DNA of 64,000 nt from Arthrospira sp. PCC 9108 (lineage in GTDB: Bacteria > Cyanobacteriota > Cyanobacteriia > Cyanobacteriales > Microcoleaceae). The position numbers and the translations under genes were made by a program. The stretch spans positions 1,891,501 to 1,955,500 of the forward strand of contig CP066886.1 of the NCBI GenBank assembly GCA_016745315.1, read 5' to 3'. Below are positions 35,489 to 45,468 of this stretch, piece by piece (the stretch's first letter is position 1; the number at the start of each line of letters is the position of its first letter). The notes under the pieces are model-generated. The model was given only the letters and a program-made list of their open reading frames with translations. It searched no databases and was not told the DNA's origin.

Positions 35489-36022
35489 TTATAGATTCAA
35501 AAGGCTTCTGATGGTTTCGATCCGATCGCGATTAACTCCCAAATCTGACTCTCCCAGTCGGGAAGCCGATCGCACTTGAATCAGCGCCGCGTGATCATCT
35601 AAATAAAATTCTACATCATCCACAAAGCCCATAATCGCCGAGGTAAATTCGGCATTAAGATAATGGTCATCCGCCGTCACGATTTTGGCGTTGTCCATAC
35701 TCTCGACCACTTGTTTGATTTGAGCCAATGCTTCCTCCCCAGAGTTGGAATAGGTGAAAGGTTCGATATAATGAACCGCGTCCTGGCTTTGGGTGGAAAC
35801 GCAGTTAGGGGAATCGGGACAATCGGAGAGATGGCCGTCGTGTACTCCTAGGTTATCGGGTCGCTGTCCTGAGAAGGAAAACAGACTCCCTAGGACGCTG
35901 GGATGGGTAGGCGCAGCCAGCGCCACGGTTTCCCCCCCAAAATATCCAACCAGTCCCAACCATAAGGCGATCGCGATCGGTAGTAGTTTTTTGTGCAAGA
36001 ATCCTAGGGGTGAAATCTGCAT
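35489..36022 (-). CDS. DUF1499 family lipo/secreted protein
   Basis: 177 aa from ATG 36022 (MQISPLGFLHKKL). Residues about 15-35 are hydrophobic and end ALAAP, a signal peptide. DUF1499 features: SDCPDSPNCVST, YIEPF, YLNAEF...DDVEFYLDD, IQVRSASRLGESDLGVNRDRIETIR. Longer starts (36100) would read into an insertion sequence end. The tnpB element abuts the start codon and supplies the ribosome-binding site. Function unknown. Confidence 0.82.
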   Translation of the reverse strand: MQISPLGFLHKKLLPIAIALWLGLVGYFGGETVALAAPTHPSVLGSLFSFSGQRPDNLGVHDGHLSDCPDSPNCVSTQSQDAVHYIEPFTYSNSGEEALAQIKQVVESMDNAKIVTADDHYLNAEFTSAIMGFVDDVEFYLDDHAALIQVRSASRLGESDLGVNRDRIETIRSLLNL

Positions 36023-37395
36023 TTGACATCCTCCCCAGCCTAAAGGCGTGGGGATTCCTCGTTTGACCATTAGATAGCCTCCTGACGGGTAGACAAACAA
36101 GCCACTGCCCCAGGCTGGGGTCTAACATAGCTTAACGTTTGCCCATTCAGGTCGGCAAGCCCTGCCGCCAAAATATTTACACTGGCGTTGATATCGCGGT
36201 CCTGTTCTGCCCCGCAATTTAAGCAAAGCACAGACCGGATCGAGAGGTCTAGTTTGCCCCAGCGATCGCCACAACATGAACAAGTCCCAGAAGTGGGTTC
36301 CCATCGACTGATGACCCTCACCTCTCGCTCATTAATCATGTTAGCCTTGGCTTCACACAGGGTTCTAATCTGTCGCCACCCGGCCCGACTGATGGCCCTG
36401 GCTAGACAGCGGTTTTTAACCATACCTGAGACATTCAAATCCTCCAACACCACGACGCTGTTGTCTCCCACTAATCGAGTCGCCAGCTTTTGGTTGAAGT
36501 CTTGGCGAATATCGGACTGTTTCGCTTCTGTACGGGCGATCGCCACCCGTAAACGCCCTCGTCCCCTAGAGCCTTTAACAGACCTAGCTAGTTTACGCTT
36601 ACCCTTGCGGATTTTGCGGTCTAAGGTATTGGTGTTAGATGCCTTCACCTTCTCACCCGTGCTTAATGTGGCTAAGGTTTCCAGTCCCAAATCTACGCCG
36701 ACCCCTTGGTTTTTAGGTTCGACGGTGATGGGCTGAATCTCCACTACGAAACTCACAAAGTAACGCCCTGCACAGTCTTTAATCACTGTCACTGAACTAG
36801 GCTCAGAGGGCAGGGGTCTCGACCACTTCGTTTTTAACTCCCCAATTTTGGCGACATAGACTTTAGAGCCTTTCAGTTTAAATGCTGCTTTGGTAAAACG
36901 AGCAGATTGCCGGTTTGTCTTCTTTTTGAATCGAGGGGGTTTACCCTTGGCCCCTTGCGTTCGCCCTTAACGGATTTAAAAAAGTTACGGTAGGCAATGT
37001 CTAAGTCCTGGAGAGCTTGCTGCAATGGAACGGAGGAAACATCACCAAGCCACGCCCTTTCCATAGTCTTCTTTGCCTCGGTCAACCGCCCTGAGAGTAC
37101 CTTAACCCCCGGATACTGCCCAGACTGTTTTGAGAACGCTAACCCATCATTAAAAGCTACTCTCACACAGCCAAACAGTTGAGCAAGGCTTTGCTGCTGT
37201 CCGACGGTGGGGTAGATTCTATACTGATAGCGTGCTTTCATCGCTGTAGGCTCAGTGGTTTTGTAGTATTATACTAACTTAGCTTACCAAATGCTGTAGT
37301 CGGTGGAGCATTCCTTGATGTGCTCAAGGCTGATATTGAGAATCAAGAAAAGCCGTCCTAGAAGGACAGGGTTTTAGACCCATTTTTCTGATAAC
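36023..37395 (-). mobile_element. IS200/IS605-type element with tnpB only
   Basis: Right end at 36023-36069: GAATCCCCACGCCTTTAGGC, a hairpin with GGGGAGGATGTCAA, the usual cyanobacterial IS605 end, where the guide (omega) RNA of TnpB also ends. Left end near 37350-37395 has AAGCCGTCCTAGAAGGACAG. No tnpA is present, so movement would need a transposase elsewhere. Confidence 0.75.
36070..37241 (-). CDS. tnpB: TnpB RNA-guided nuclease, one frame break
   Basis: N-terminal part 37241-36940 (YQYRIYPTVGQQQSLAQLFG, helical wedge region). A run of five G (plus strand) at 36935-36939 breaks the frame; six would read VNPPRFKKKTNRQSARFTKAAFKL and restore one protein of about 390 aa. The RuvC triad is complete: Asp in GVDLGLETLATL, Glu in VVVLEDLNV, Asp in DRDINASVNIL. 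The zinc finger is CSCCGDRWG...CLNCG. TnpB cuts DNA matching its omega RNA guide and favours retention of the element. Confidence 0.85.
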
Positions 37396-37502
37396 TGTCC
37401 AGTTCAATTGATTGATATCGATACTTCCCCGATTCTATCGCAGGAGGGCGGCGGGCTGGGAATAGATAATCATCAATCACTGAGAAGCCGGGAGTTTCCG
37501 CC

Positions 37503-37958
37503 TCATTCAGCCGGAACTAAGCGCGTCACCTTCAGCCGAAAATTTCCGCCTCTTACTTCTCCAAAAGCACGAACTCTCACAATGTAATCCCCTCCCTCCA
37601 TAATGTGAGCAACTAGGAGAGAGTTGGTTGTCCCGTCCGGGCGATCGTCATTTTCGGCGATCGCTATACCATCAGACGATAACAACACCACAACGGTATC
37701 AAAATCATCGGACATCAGATCAACCATCACTGTATCATCGGTTTCCAGGCGGATGCGATAGTCCCGCAAAAAGCCTCCATCTCCGATGGGAATATCTTGT
37801 GGTGAGAGGATGTCCTCTACCACTTCACCAGAAACCATGGGAATCGGTCGATACATGGGCTGTTGCGCTCGTACCGGAACTGTTGCCAATCCTAATGTAC
37901 AAGCTGTGAGACCAGCCAGTAAACCTGAAGACCAAGAGGAAATAGACGGGTTTTCCAT
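37503..37958 (-). CDS. secreted protein with PPC-like beta domain
   Basis: 151 aa from ATG 37958 (MENPSISSW); longer starts lack a signal. Signal peptide about residues 8-32 ending VPVRAQ. The rest (LRDYRIRLETDDTVMVDLMSDDFDTVVVLLSSDG, GGDYIVRVRAFGEVRGGNFRLKV shown in parts) fits a prepeptidase C-terminal-like beta sandwich. Probably periplasmic or outer-surface; no enzyme domain. Confidence 0.6.
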   Translation of the reverse strand: MENPSISSWSSGLLAGLTACTLGLATVPVRAQQPMYRPIPMVSGEVVEDILSPQDIPIGDGGFLRDYRIRLETDDTVMVDLMSDDFDTVVVLLSSDGIAIAENDDRPDGTTNSLLVAHIMEGGDYIVRVRAFGEVRGGNFRLKVTRLVPAE

Positions 37959-38084
37959 AGAGTTGAGGAGAGAGTGACCGTGGTTAAAATCAGATAATCT
38001 GCGCCTGGCGGGCTGAAAACTTTTCCAGTGGCGACAAACCTGGTTGATGACCCCCTGAGCGACAACTATCAACCAACTATCAAC

Positions 38085-38170
38085 CGGGTTTCTTGGTGGC
38101 CGGGAATATATATGGCGGCACAGTTTCCCATGGTGTTATATTACCTCAAATTTCCCCACAAGTCAAGCCT
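38085..38170 (+). promoter_or_regulatory. imperfect repeat upstream of the YbjN/CHAT genes
   Basis: ACCGGGTTTCTTGG...ATATATATGGCGGCAC...CCCATGGTGTTATA...AAGTCAAGCC recurs as a direct, roughly 75% similar copy at 43055-43147 upstream of the sigma-like gene. The rest of 37959-38353 has no gene. Confidence 0.5.
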
Positions 38171-38353
38171 CAATCCCCAAAAATTTCCCCACCTGTAAAC
38201 CCCCTCCTGGTTGGGCTTTGGCTCCGTCGTCGTCCCTCCCTCAATCCCATGGTGCATAAAAAACCGGTCCGGAATCGATAGAACAGTTGTAGGCAGGATT
38301 TTTGACCCTGTTAGTATATGAGTGAGAGTAAACATCTCCGAGGAGTTGGGAAT

Positions 38354-38902
38354 ATGGCGACAACCTTAGCACAGGTGGCGGGTTTTCTGGATAATCGCCG
38401 ATGGCGCTACCACAGCGACACAGACCGAAATCGCATCATTACCGGAGTCAAGTCGGAACAGGTGGAGGATTTTATGATTGTGATTCAGGTGCAAGAAGAC
38501 GGGGAATATTTGGCCCTGTTTGCGCCGCAGCTATTGAACCTGAAAGACCATGTATATAAAGGCGTGGCGTTTCAGACCATGTTAACCATCGCCTGGGAGG
38601 AGAAGCTATTGCGGTGGGAATATGACCCCAGTGATGGAGAAGTGCGAACCAGCACCGGGATAGCCTTGGAAGATGCCACCCTGACGGAAAAACAGTTTAA
38701 CCGCCTGCTGTCGGGGTTAATTCAACTCACCAATGAGGGCGTGGAAAGGTTGCAGGGGGTGTTGGCGACGGGAAATGACCCCGGAGGAAAGACCACCACC
38801 GCCCAAATGATGGCGGCGTTGCGGGAGATGTTGTCCGCTGAGGGGTTGGCCGAACTTGAGGCGCAACTGCAACAGTTACAAGGTGAGGGGGATTCGGTTT
38901 GA
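38354..38902 (+). CDS. YbjN-like protein
   Basis: 182 aa from ATG 38354 (an in-frame ATG lies at 38318). LAQVAGFLDNRRWRY, FMIVIQVQEDGEYLALFAP and WEYDPSDGEVRTSTGIALEDATLT resemble YbjN, a T3SS-chaperone fold. The C-terminal 60 residues are helical and Gln-rich. It ends 98 bp before the CHAT gene; the segment LQGVLATGNDPGGKT is echoed in that gene's N-terminus (LRGVLETG...SPERT), suggesting a shared piece and a functional link. Confidence 0.6.
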   Translation: MATTLAQVAGFLDNRRWRYHSDTDRNRIITGVKSEQVEDFMIVIQVQEDGEYLALFAPQLLNLKDHVYKGVAFQTMLTIAWEEKLLRWEYDPSDGEVRTSTGIALEDATLTEKQFNRLLSGLIQLTNEGVERLQGVLATGNDPGGKTTTAQMMAALREMLSAEGLAELEAQLQQLQGEGDSV

Positions 38903-39000
38903 TGACCCTTTGAATCCATGGCCAGCACAGCCAGTTTCCCCTGGGGACTGTCCTCTGTGCATCTGTTTCTGAGAATTTCCATCCAAAAAACGAGGACATG

Positions 39001-42000
39001 ATGAAACCATTATTTGAACAAATCCGTCGCTTTTGGCGGACCCTGGAGGGAACCCTGCAAATTGCCCAACAGGGACGGGAACAACTGCGGGGAGTATTGG
39101 AGACGGGGAAGATAGCCCGGAGAGAACAGCATTATTTGAAGCCTTGCTGCAAGCCGAAATCAATGGGGGTGCTGAAGCGGTTTATCAGGAATTGGATCAA
39201 CGGGGTGGCAGACTTGACCCTCAATTACCTGATGCAGCGAAAACCTTTCTCCAACAAGATCACATCTTGGGAAATAAGGAGATAGAAGCAGCCGTCGTTG
39301 GACTGATTGAAAACATCGCTATTTGTCTTCAGGACTATCCCCGAGGTCGCCGAGAACAGAATGTAGCTATTGCCATTTTACTCTATGGGTTGGTACTGGA
39401 AGCACGACCCCCAGAACGCCTCCCAGACAAGTGGGCACAAACCCAAAACAACCTGGGTTCTGCCTACTTATACCTCCCCACAGGCGATCGCGCTGCCCAC
39501 CTGCAACAGGCTATCAAATGCTACGAAAATGCCCTCACCGTCAGGAAGCCCGACACCGCCCCCTTAGATTGGGCGATGACCCAAAACAACCTGGGTTTAG
39601 CCTACTTATACCTCCCCACAGGCGATCGCGCTGCCCACCTGCAACAGGCTATCAAATGCTACAACAAAGCCCTCACCGTCTGGAAGCCCGACACCGCCCC
39701 CTTAGAATGGGCGACCACCCAAAACAACCTGGGTAATGCCTACAAAAACCTCCCCACAGGCGATCGCGCTGCCCACCTGCAACAGGCTATCAAATGCTAC
39801 GAAAATGCCCTCACGGTCAGGAAGCCCGACACCGCCCCCTTAGATTGGGCGATGACCCAAAACAACCTGGGTTCTGCCTACTCTGACCTCCCCACAGGCG
39901 ATCGCGCTGCCCACCTGCAACAGGCTATCAAATGCTACAACAATGCCCTCACCGTCTGGAAGCCCGACACCGCCCCCTTACAATGGGCGACGACCCAAAA
40001 CAACCTGGGTTCTGCCTACTCTGACCTCCCCACAGGCGATCGCGCTGCCCACCTGCAACAGGCTATCAACTGCTACAACAATGCCCTCACCGTCTGGAAG
40101 CCCGACACCGCCCCCTTACAATGGGCGACGACCCAAAACAACCTGGGTAATGCCTACTTATACCTCCCCACAGGCGATCGCGCTGCCAACCTGCAACAGG
40201 CTATCAAATGCTACGAAAATGCCCTCACCGTCTGGAAGCCCGACACCGCCCCCTTACAATGGGCGACCACCCAAAACAACCTGGGTTTAGCCTACTCTGA
40301 CCTCCCCACAGGCGATCGCGCTGCCCACCTGCAACGGGCTATCAAATGCTACGAAGATGCCCTCACGGTCAGGAAGCCGGACACCGCCCCCTTACAATGG
40401 GCGACGACCCAAAACAACCTGGGGAATGCCTACTCTGACCTCCCCACAGGCGATCGCGCTGCCAACCTGCAACAGGCTATCAAATGCTACGAAGATGCCC
40501 TCACGGTCAGGAAGCCGGACACCGCCCCCTTAGATTGGGCGACGACCCAAAACAACCTGGGTAATGCCTACTTATACCTCCCCACAGGCGATCGCGCTGC
40601 CCACCTGCAACAGGCTATCAACTGCTACGAAGATGCCCTCACGGTCAGGAAGCCGGACACCGCCCCCTTAGATTGGGCGACCACCCAAAACAACCTGGGT
40701 AATGCCTACTTATACCTCCCCACAGGCGATCGCGCTGCTAACCTGCAACAGGCGATTCAATGCTACGAAAATGCCCTCACCGTCTGGAAGCCCGACACCG
40801 CCCCCTTAGATTGCCTGACAACCGCTCGCAATTGGGCAAACCTGGAATTTAATCAAGGGCATTGGCAACAAGCCTTAAACCAGTATCAGACTGCCATTGC
40901 AGCCATTGAGCAATCTCGCCGTGGGGCGCTCAGTGAAAGTCGCCGCCAGCAGATTATCCAGGAGTCGATTTATGTCTATGAAAATGCCATCCAAGCTGCC
41001 ATCAACCTCGACGACATCCCCACCGCCCTGGAAATTGTGGAACGGGTGAGGGCGAAACGCCTGGTAGACTTGATGGCAACTGCTGACCTTTACGCCGACG
41101 GCAATATTCCCCCCAGGTGCAGGAGTGGCTACAACAACTCGATCGCCTCGATGACCAAATTGCCCAAAAACGCCAGGAATTTCAAGACGACTCCGGGGAA
41201 ACGAAACCCGACGGACTCAAAACCCGCCAACTCCGCGCCGCCACCGCCGTCTCCGCTGACATTGCCGAAATCGAACGCCAAAAACAAGACATCCTCGACC
41301 AAATTGGTGGCGTTGATGAAGTGGTCGCCAAACTGCGACAAGTTCAACCCCCCAAACTCTCGGACTTTCAACCCCTACTCTCGAAAAAAACCGCCCTCGT
41401 CAGTTTCTACACCACCCGCAACGACACCCATATTTTCATCCTGCGACCCGGAGAGTCCCAACCCCATTGTTTCACCTGCAAAGGACAGGGACTAGAAACC
41501 CTACAAATGTGGTTAATAAAAACTTGGGCGATACCCTACCTCAGCGACAAAACCCAGTGGCGGGAACAAATGCCGGACACCCTGGCGGAAATTGCCCACC
41601 GCCTGCAACTCAACCGCCTGATCACCGAACACCTCCAAGACATGGAGGAATTAGTGATTGTTCCCCATCTGTTTCTCCATCAAATCCCCTTTGTGGCGTT
41701 ACCCATCAATCTCTCCTCGCCCACTGGGAGAGGGGCTGGGGGTGAGGGTTATCTGGGCGATAAATTCCTGCTCCGATACGCCCCCAGTCTGCAAGTTCTG
41801 GGCTTCTGTCACCATCGGGGTCCGGTCTCCATGAGCGATTATGGCACGGCAGAAAATGCCACCGATGACCTACCCTTTAGCGGTTTCGAGGGGTCAAAGG
41901 TGGCGGAATTGTTCAAAATTGACCCCCAACGTCGCCTGATTGGTGCCGCAGCGACCCGCCAAAACTACCGGCAATTACTGGCACAAGTTAACCGCCTGGT

Positions 42001-42562
42001 CAGCACCCACCACGCCCAAAGTCGCTTTGACAATTCTCAGGAGTCGGGATTAAAATTGAGTGACGGCACCATCAGCGTCAGCCAACTGTTTTCTCCGGGT
42101 TGGCGTTTCCCGAAACTAGACGAGGTGTTTCTCTCCTGTTGCGAAACGGGGCTATTTTCGCCGAGTAGTGCCATTGATGAACCTGTGGCATTAAGTACGG
42201 GTTTTCTCTGTGCGGGGGCGCGGGGTCTCATTGCCAGTCAGTGGTCGATTTACGACTGTTCGGCGGCGCTGTTATCGATTCTCTATCATGAACAGCGCCA
42301 AGGGGGGTTAAACCGGGTTCGGGCTTTGCAAGCGGCACAGCAAAAAATGCGCCAAATGACGGGGGCGGAGTTTAAGAAACAGTATAAAGAGCCGGTGGAA
42401 AATCATCTGAAAGCTGAGAAGAATCGACTGGTTAATCACGGACCACTCCTCACCCGCGTCTACAGGGCGGAAAGACTGGTTAAAATGTATGCCAACGACA
42501 AAGGTTGTCCGTTTGAGCATCCGGTGCATTGGGGGGCGTTGGGCTGTTACGGCCTGGGGTAA
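39001..42562 (+). CDS. TPR-CHAT protease, two frame breaks
   Basis: About 1187 aa after two one-base repairs: G4 at 39105-39108 should be G5 (LRGVLETGEDSPERTALFE) and C6 at 41109-41114 should be C7 (GNIPPQVQEWLQQLD). Order: N-terminal helices; ten near-identical 46-aa TPR units (39430-40810; consensus TQNNLG-AY--LPTGDRAA, then HLQQAIKCYENALTV); further TPR-like helices; coiled coil; CHAT caspase-like domain with His in VSTHHAQS and Cys in LSCCETGL. CHAT proteases act in regulated proteolysis and defence. A palindromic repeat sits in frame as SPTGRGAGGEG (41710-41749). Start could also be ATG 38998. Confidence 0.85.
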
Positions 42563-42808
42563 AGATTGACCCTCACCCACAACCTCTCTCCTTAAACGGG
42601 AGAGGGGATTACCGGATTTGAGAAATCATTAGAAATGGTTTTTTTCTCCCTACGAGAGATGTTGAGAAACCGGATTTCTGACTCACCCAGTTTATCTATA
42701 GCGTTTTTCATATTCATAAGGTAAAGCCCTCACCCCAAACCCCTCTCCCAAAGAGGGAGAGGGGCTTTGAAAAGTACCTCACCAATCCACCGAACCGCTA
42801 TAATCGAA
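42563..42808. repeat. CTCTCCC/GGGAGAGG palindromic repeats
   Basis: Two dispersed palindromes (about 42570-42610 and 42727-42770, CCCCTCTCCCAAAGAGGGAG type) follow the CHAT gene; the latter could end transcription. No gene. Confidence 0.6.
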
Positions 42809-42991
42809 CTAATTGACAGATAATTGGCGTTGAGAAGTGACGCAATCTTGGAGGTAAAGATTAATGAGTTCCTGATAAGATACCCCTTCTTTTTGAGCCA
42901 TATTTTGAAAATATTCGATCACATCAATTCCCAGAGAAATTGTGACTTGTTTTGTTAAGGGCTTGGCAAAAGGATTTGGTCTCCTTTTCAT
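42809..42991 (-). CDS. BrnA/CopG-like antitoxin
   Basis: 60 aa. KQVTISLGIDVIEYFQNMAQKEG and YQELINLYLQDC give the short strand-helix-helix pattern of BrnA-type ribbon-helix-helix antitoxins. No BrnT toxin gene is beside it on either side, so it is an orphan. Confidence 0.65.
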   Translation of the reverse strand: MKRRPNPFAKPLTKQVTISLGIDVIEYFQNMAQKEGVSYQELINLYLQDCVTSQRQLSVN

Positions 42992-43054
42992 TTGGGAAAG
43001 ATCCTATTCCGGTTCCATGAGTTTATCTCCGATATTCTTGGCTGAGGTTGATAA

Positions 43055-43147
43055 ACCCGGTTTCTTGACCACGATAGGGGCTATATATATGCCCGCACAT
43101 TCTCCCATGCTGTTATGATATGTCAAATATGGGAAAAAGTCAAGCCT
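43055..43147 (+). promoter_or_regulatory. second copy of the upstream repeat
   Basis: ACCCGGTTTCTTGACC...CTATATATATGCCCGCACATTC...CCCATGCTGTTATGATA...AAGTCAAGCCTTAATC. See 38085-38170. It precedes the 96-bp array and the sigma-like gene. Confidence 0.5.
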
Positions 43148-43154
43148 TAATCAG

Positions 43155-43712
43155 TAACAATTTCCCCCTGATTAAGAAGGGTATCGGAAAGGCGATCGCA
43201 CCCTACGATAATGTGGGATAATCTCAGCAGCAGCGGCGGTGCGTCAGATGAATAGATTTCCCGCCGATTAAGAAAGGTGTCGGAAAGGCGATCGCACCCT
43301 ACGATAATGTGGGATAATCTCAGCAGCAGCGGCGGCGGTGCGTCAGATGAATAGATTTCCCCCTGATTAAGAAAGATGTCGGAAAGGCGATCGCACCCTA
43401 CGATAATGTGGGATAATCTCAGCAGCAGAGGCGGTGCGTCAGATGAATAGATTTCCCCCTGATTAAGAAAGATGTCGGAAAGGCGATCGCACCCTACGAT
43501 AATGTGGGATAATCTCAGCAGCAGCGGCGGTGCGTCAGATGAATAGATTTCCCGCCGATTAAGAAAGATGTCGGAAAGGCGATCGCACCCTACGATAATG
43601 TGGGATAATCTCAGCAGCAGCGGCGGTGCGTCAGATGAATAGATTTCCCGCCGATTAAGAAAGATGTCGGAAAGGCGATCGCACCCTACGATAATGTGGG
43701 ATAATCTCAGCA
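43155..43712 (+). repeat. tandem array, six units of 96 bp (one 99 bp)
   Basis: The core GGCGATCGCACCCTACGATA begins at 43191, 43287, 43386, 43482, 43578 and 43674. Each unit also holds GTGCGTCAGATGAATAGATT and GATTAAGAAAG. The second unit has one extra CGG. 96 is a multiple of three, so a long minus-strand frame stays open across it; that frame is a by-product. The last unit ends 27 bp before the sigma-like gene. Confidence 0.92.
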
Positions 43713-43738
43713 GGTCTACCAAGTGGAGGAATGTGGCA

Positions 43739-44476
43739 ATGACAGAAGATTCTAAATGTCCCCATGAGGAGGTAAAAGACATTTTGCGTCGGGCGCTAAA
43801 AGCCAAATCTGCTAGAGAAAGCAAACGCCTGCGACGGGAGGCGATGCGAATGATGATGTCGGCACCGGAACACTGTTTTTGGAAGGGAGAACCGCCCCAA
43901 TATCGGGATGATTTACTGTATGTTGAAGCGGTGGCGGTGGCTTGGGATTATATAGAACGCAAAATTCATGGAAATGTTCGGGGTGGGAAAGTTTACGACC
44001 CCGATATTGACAACGCTGCTAGTCCCTTCACTCTCTGGGATATTCGCTGTAAAGGGGAGTATAAAAACCGACTGCAACAACGGCGGGAGTTAATCGATGA
44101 TAATCCCCCCAAACCCGATCCGGAAACACCTTACAATATTGAAAATGAACCGCAGCCCCCGGTAGATATTCCCCGGTTAGAAGGTATCCGCCGGGAAATT
44201 GAAAACGACCCGACGGGAGAGTTAACGAGTTCTTTTGTCCGCCAAACCCCACCGCCGCCCATTACGGTTCAAGATGCTTTATTGTTCATTTACGATCGCG
44301 TCTCTAAGGGGGAAAAATACACCCTAAAATTGGTCGCCGAACATTTTAAGATACCGCCGGGAGTCGTCAACGGGGCTTGGAGTCGCACCATCAGTCCCCT
44401 GTTGAAAAAGATGGGCGATCGCCTTTCTCAGGAACTAGATTTAGATGGGGATATTTACCCCTATACAAGCTGTTAA
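43739..44476 (+). CDS. sigma-70-like protein (weak)
   Basis: 245 aa from ATG 43739 (MTEDSKCPHEEVKD); the earlier ATG 43664 lies in the repeat array. The N-terminal half (YVEAVAVAWDYIERKIHG, YDPDIDNAASPFTLWDIRCKGEYKNR in parts) resembles sigma region 2 of short cyanobacterial sigma-like proteins. The C-terminal part (LKLVAEHFKIPPGVVNGAWSR) looks like a helix-turn-helix. A DUF1822 gene follows after 21 bp, a pairing seen in cyanobacteria. Promoter recognition is not shown. Confidence 0.5.
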   Translation: MTEDSKCPHEEVKDILRRALKAKSARESKRLRREAMRMMMSAPEHCFWKGEPPQYRDDLLYVEAVAVAWDYIERKIHGNVRGGKVYDPDIDNAASPFTLWDIRCKGEYKNRLQQRRELIDDNPPKPDPETPYNIENEPQPPVDIPRLEGIRREIENDPTGELTSSFVRQTPPPPITVQDALLFIYDRVSKGEKYTLKLVAEHFKIPPGVVNGAWSRTISPLLKKMGDRLSQELDLDGDIYPYTSC

Positions 44477-44497
44477 CCAGAGCCATATATTAACACC

Positions 44498-45292
44498 ATG
44501 AACACTCAAGAATTATTCGGTCAACTGATTCCGATTCCGCCCAAAATAACCCAGTATTTACAAAGGCTTTCCCGTGACATTGAACCCTCCCAATTTTCAG
44601 AGATTGCCAAAAAAGCGATCGCTGTTTGGGTGGTGCATCGCTATCTAAAAAGGTTCGATTATCAATCGGATTTCCGCACCAGTAGCGCCTGGAATGTCGC
44701 CGCCCAGGTTTTGACAGATTTGGCGGATTTAGAAATCTTTGAAGATAGCCGCAGTTTGGGAATAGTTGAATGTATCCCCCTAGCCGCTGATGCCGAAAGT
44801 TTGGAGATTCCCGAAGGGTCAATAATAGGCGATCGCATTGCCTATATTGCCGTAGAAATTAACCCGCCCCAAACCTGGGGAAAAATTGTCGGATTTACCC
44901 CCGCCCTAGAAACAGAATATCCAGAACCGAGTATCGATCGCCAAGACCTGTTAGAATGCGATCGGCTGTTGGATTTATTGGAACTCGCCGAACCCCTCGC
45001 CGACCCGTCCCGATTTGCGGAATTAGAGTCCTATTGGTCCGGTTGGGGTGAATGGTCTGCGGAAGCACGCCAAGCAGTTGTCGCCCAACTGGAAAAAGCC
45101 CTATTATTAGAAACCAAGGAACCCCTACAAGTGGAGTCCGCCGCCCAGGAATTGGAAGCCTTAATCGCCCAATCTGTAGCCGACTCCGAGCGAGAATTGG
45201 CAATGCGAGAAGATCCAGAAAATGAGTCCCGCCAACAACTGCGATCGATTTTGCGGCGGTTATTCGAGTCATTGCGGGCAGCAGAAGATTAA
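44498..45292 (+). CDS. DUF1822 family protein
   Basis: 264 aa. VVHRYLKRFDYQSDF, SSAWNVAAQVLTDLADLEI, GDRIAYIAVEIN and WGKIVGFTPALE fit DUF1822, a cyanobacterial family usually next to short sigma-like genes and near CHAT/TPR or haemagglutinin genes. The C-terminus is acidic, helical and Gln/Leu-rich. Probably one operon with the sigma-like gene. Confidence 0.75.
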   Translation: MNTQELFGQLIPIPPKITQYLQRLSRDIEPSQFSEIAKKAIAVWVVHRYLKRFDYQSDFRTSSAWNVAAQVLTDLADLEIFEDSRSLGIVECIPLAADAESLEIPEGSIIGDRIAYIAVEINPPQTWGKIVGFTPALETEYPEPSIDRQDLLECDRLLDLLELAEPLADPSRFAELESYWSGWGEWSAEARQAVVAQLEKALLLETKEPLQVESAAQELEALIAQSVADSERELAMREDPENESRQQLRSILRRLFESLRAAED

Positions 45293-45468
45293 TCACCAGT
45301 TCCCCTACCCCCCAAGGGATGTCAAGGCTCTGGGAGGCTCCTGGGGCGTTTTGGTGGCGATCGCTGTTGAGGGTGCAACCAGCCCCTGCATAAAAAAATC
45401 ATCATTTCCCAGAGTTAGTTATGTAAGGGGTTCCCCCCAACTATAACTATCAAATCCAAGGCAAAATC

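Noticed and set aside
39323..40290. Alternative-frame ORFs across the TPR repeats
   Set aside because: Shadow frames of the 138-bp repeat. The TPR frame has clear family motifs and the others do not.
43155..43712. CRISPR array
   Set aside because: Whole 96-bp units are near-identical; there are no variable spacers.
43147..43824. 225-aa minus-strand ORF made of repeated IIVGCDRLSDIF units
   Set aside because: It exists only because the 96-bp tandem unit is a multiple of three. It has no start context, runs over the sigma-like gene's 5' part and resembles no protein.
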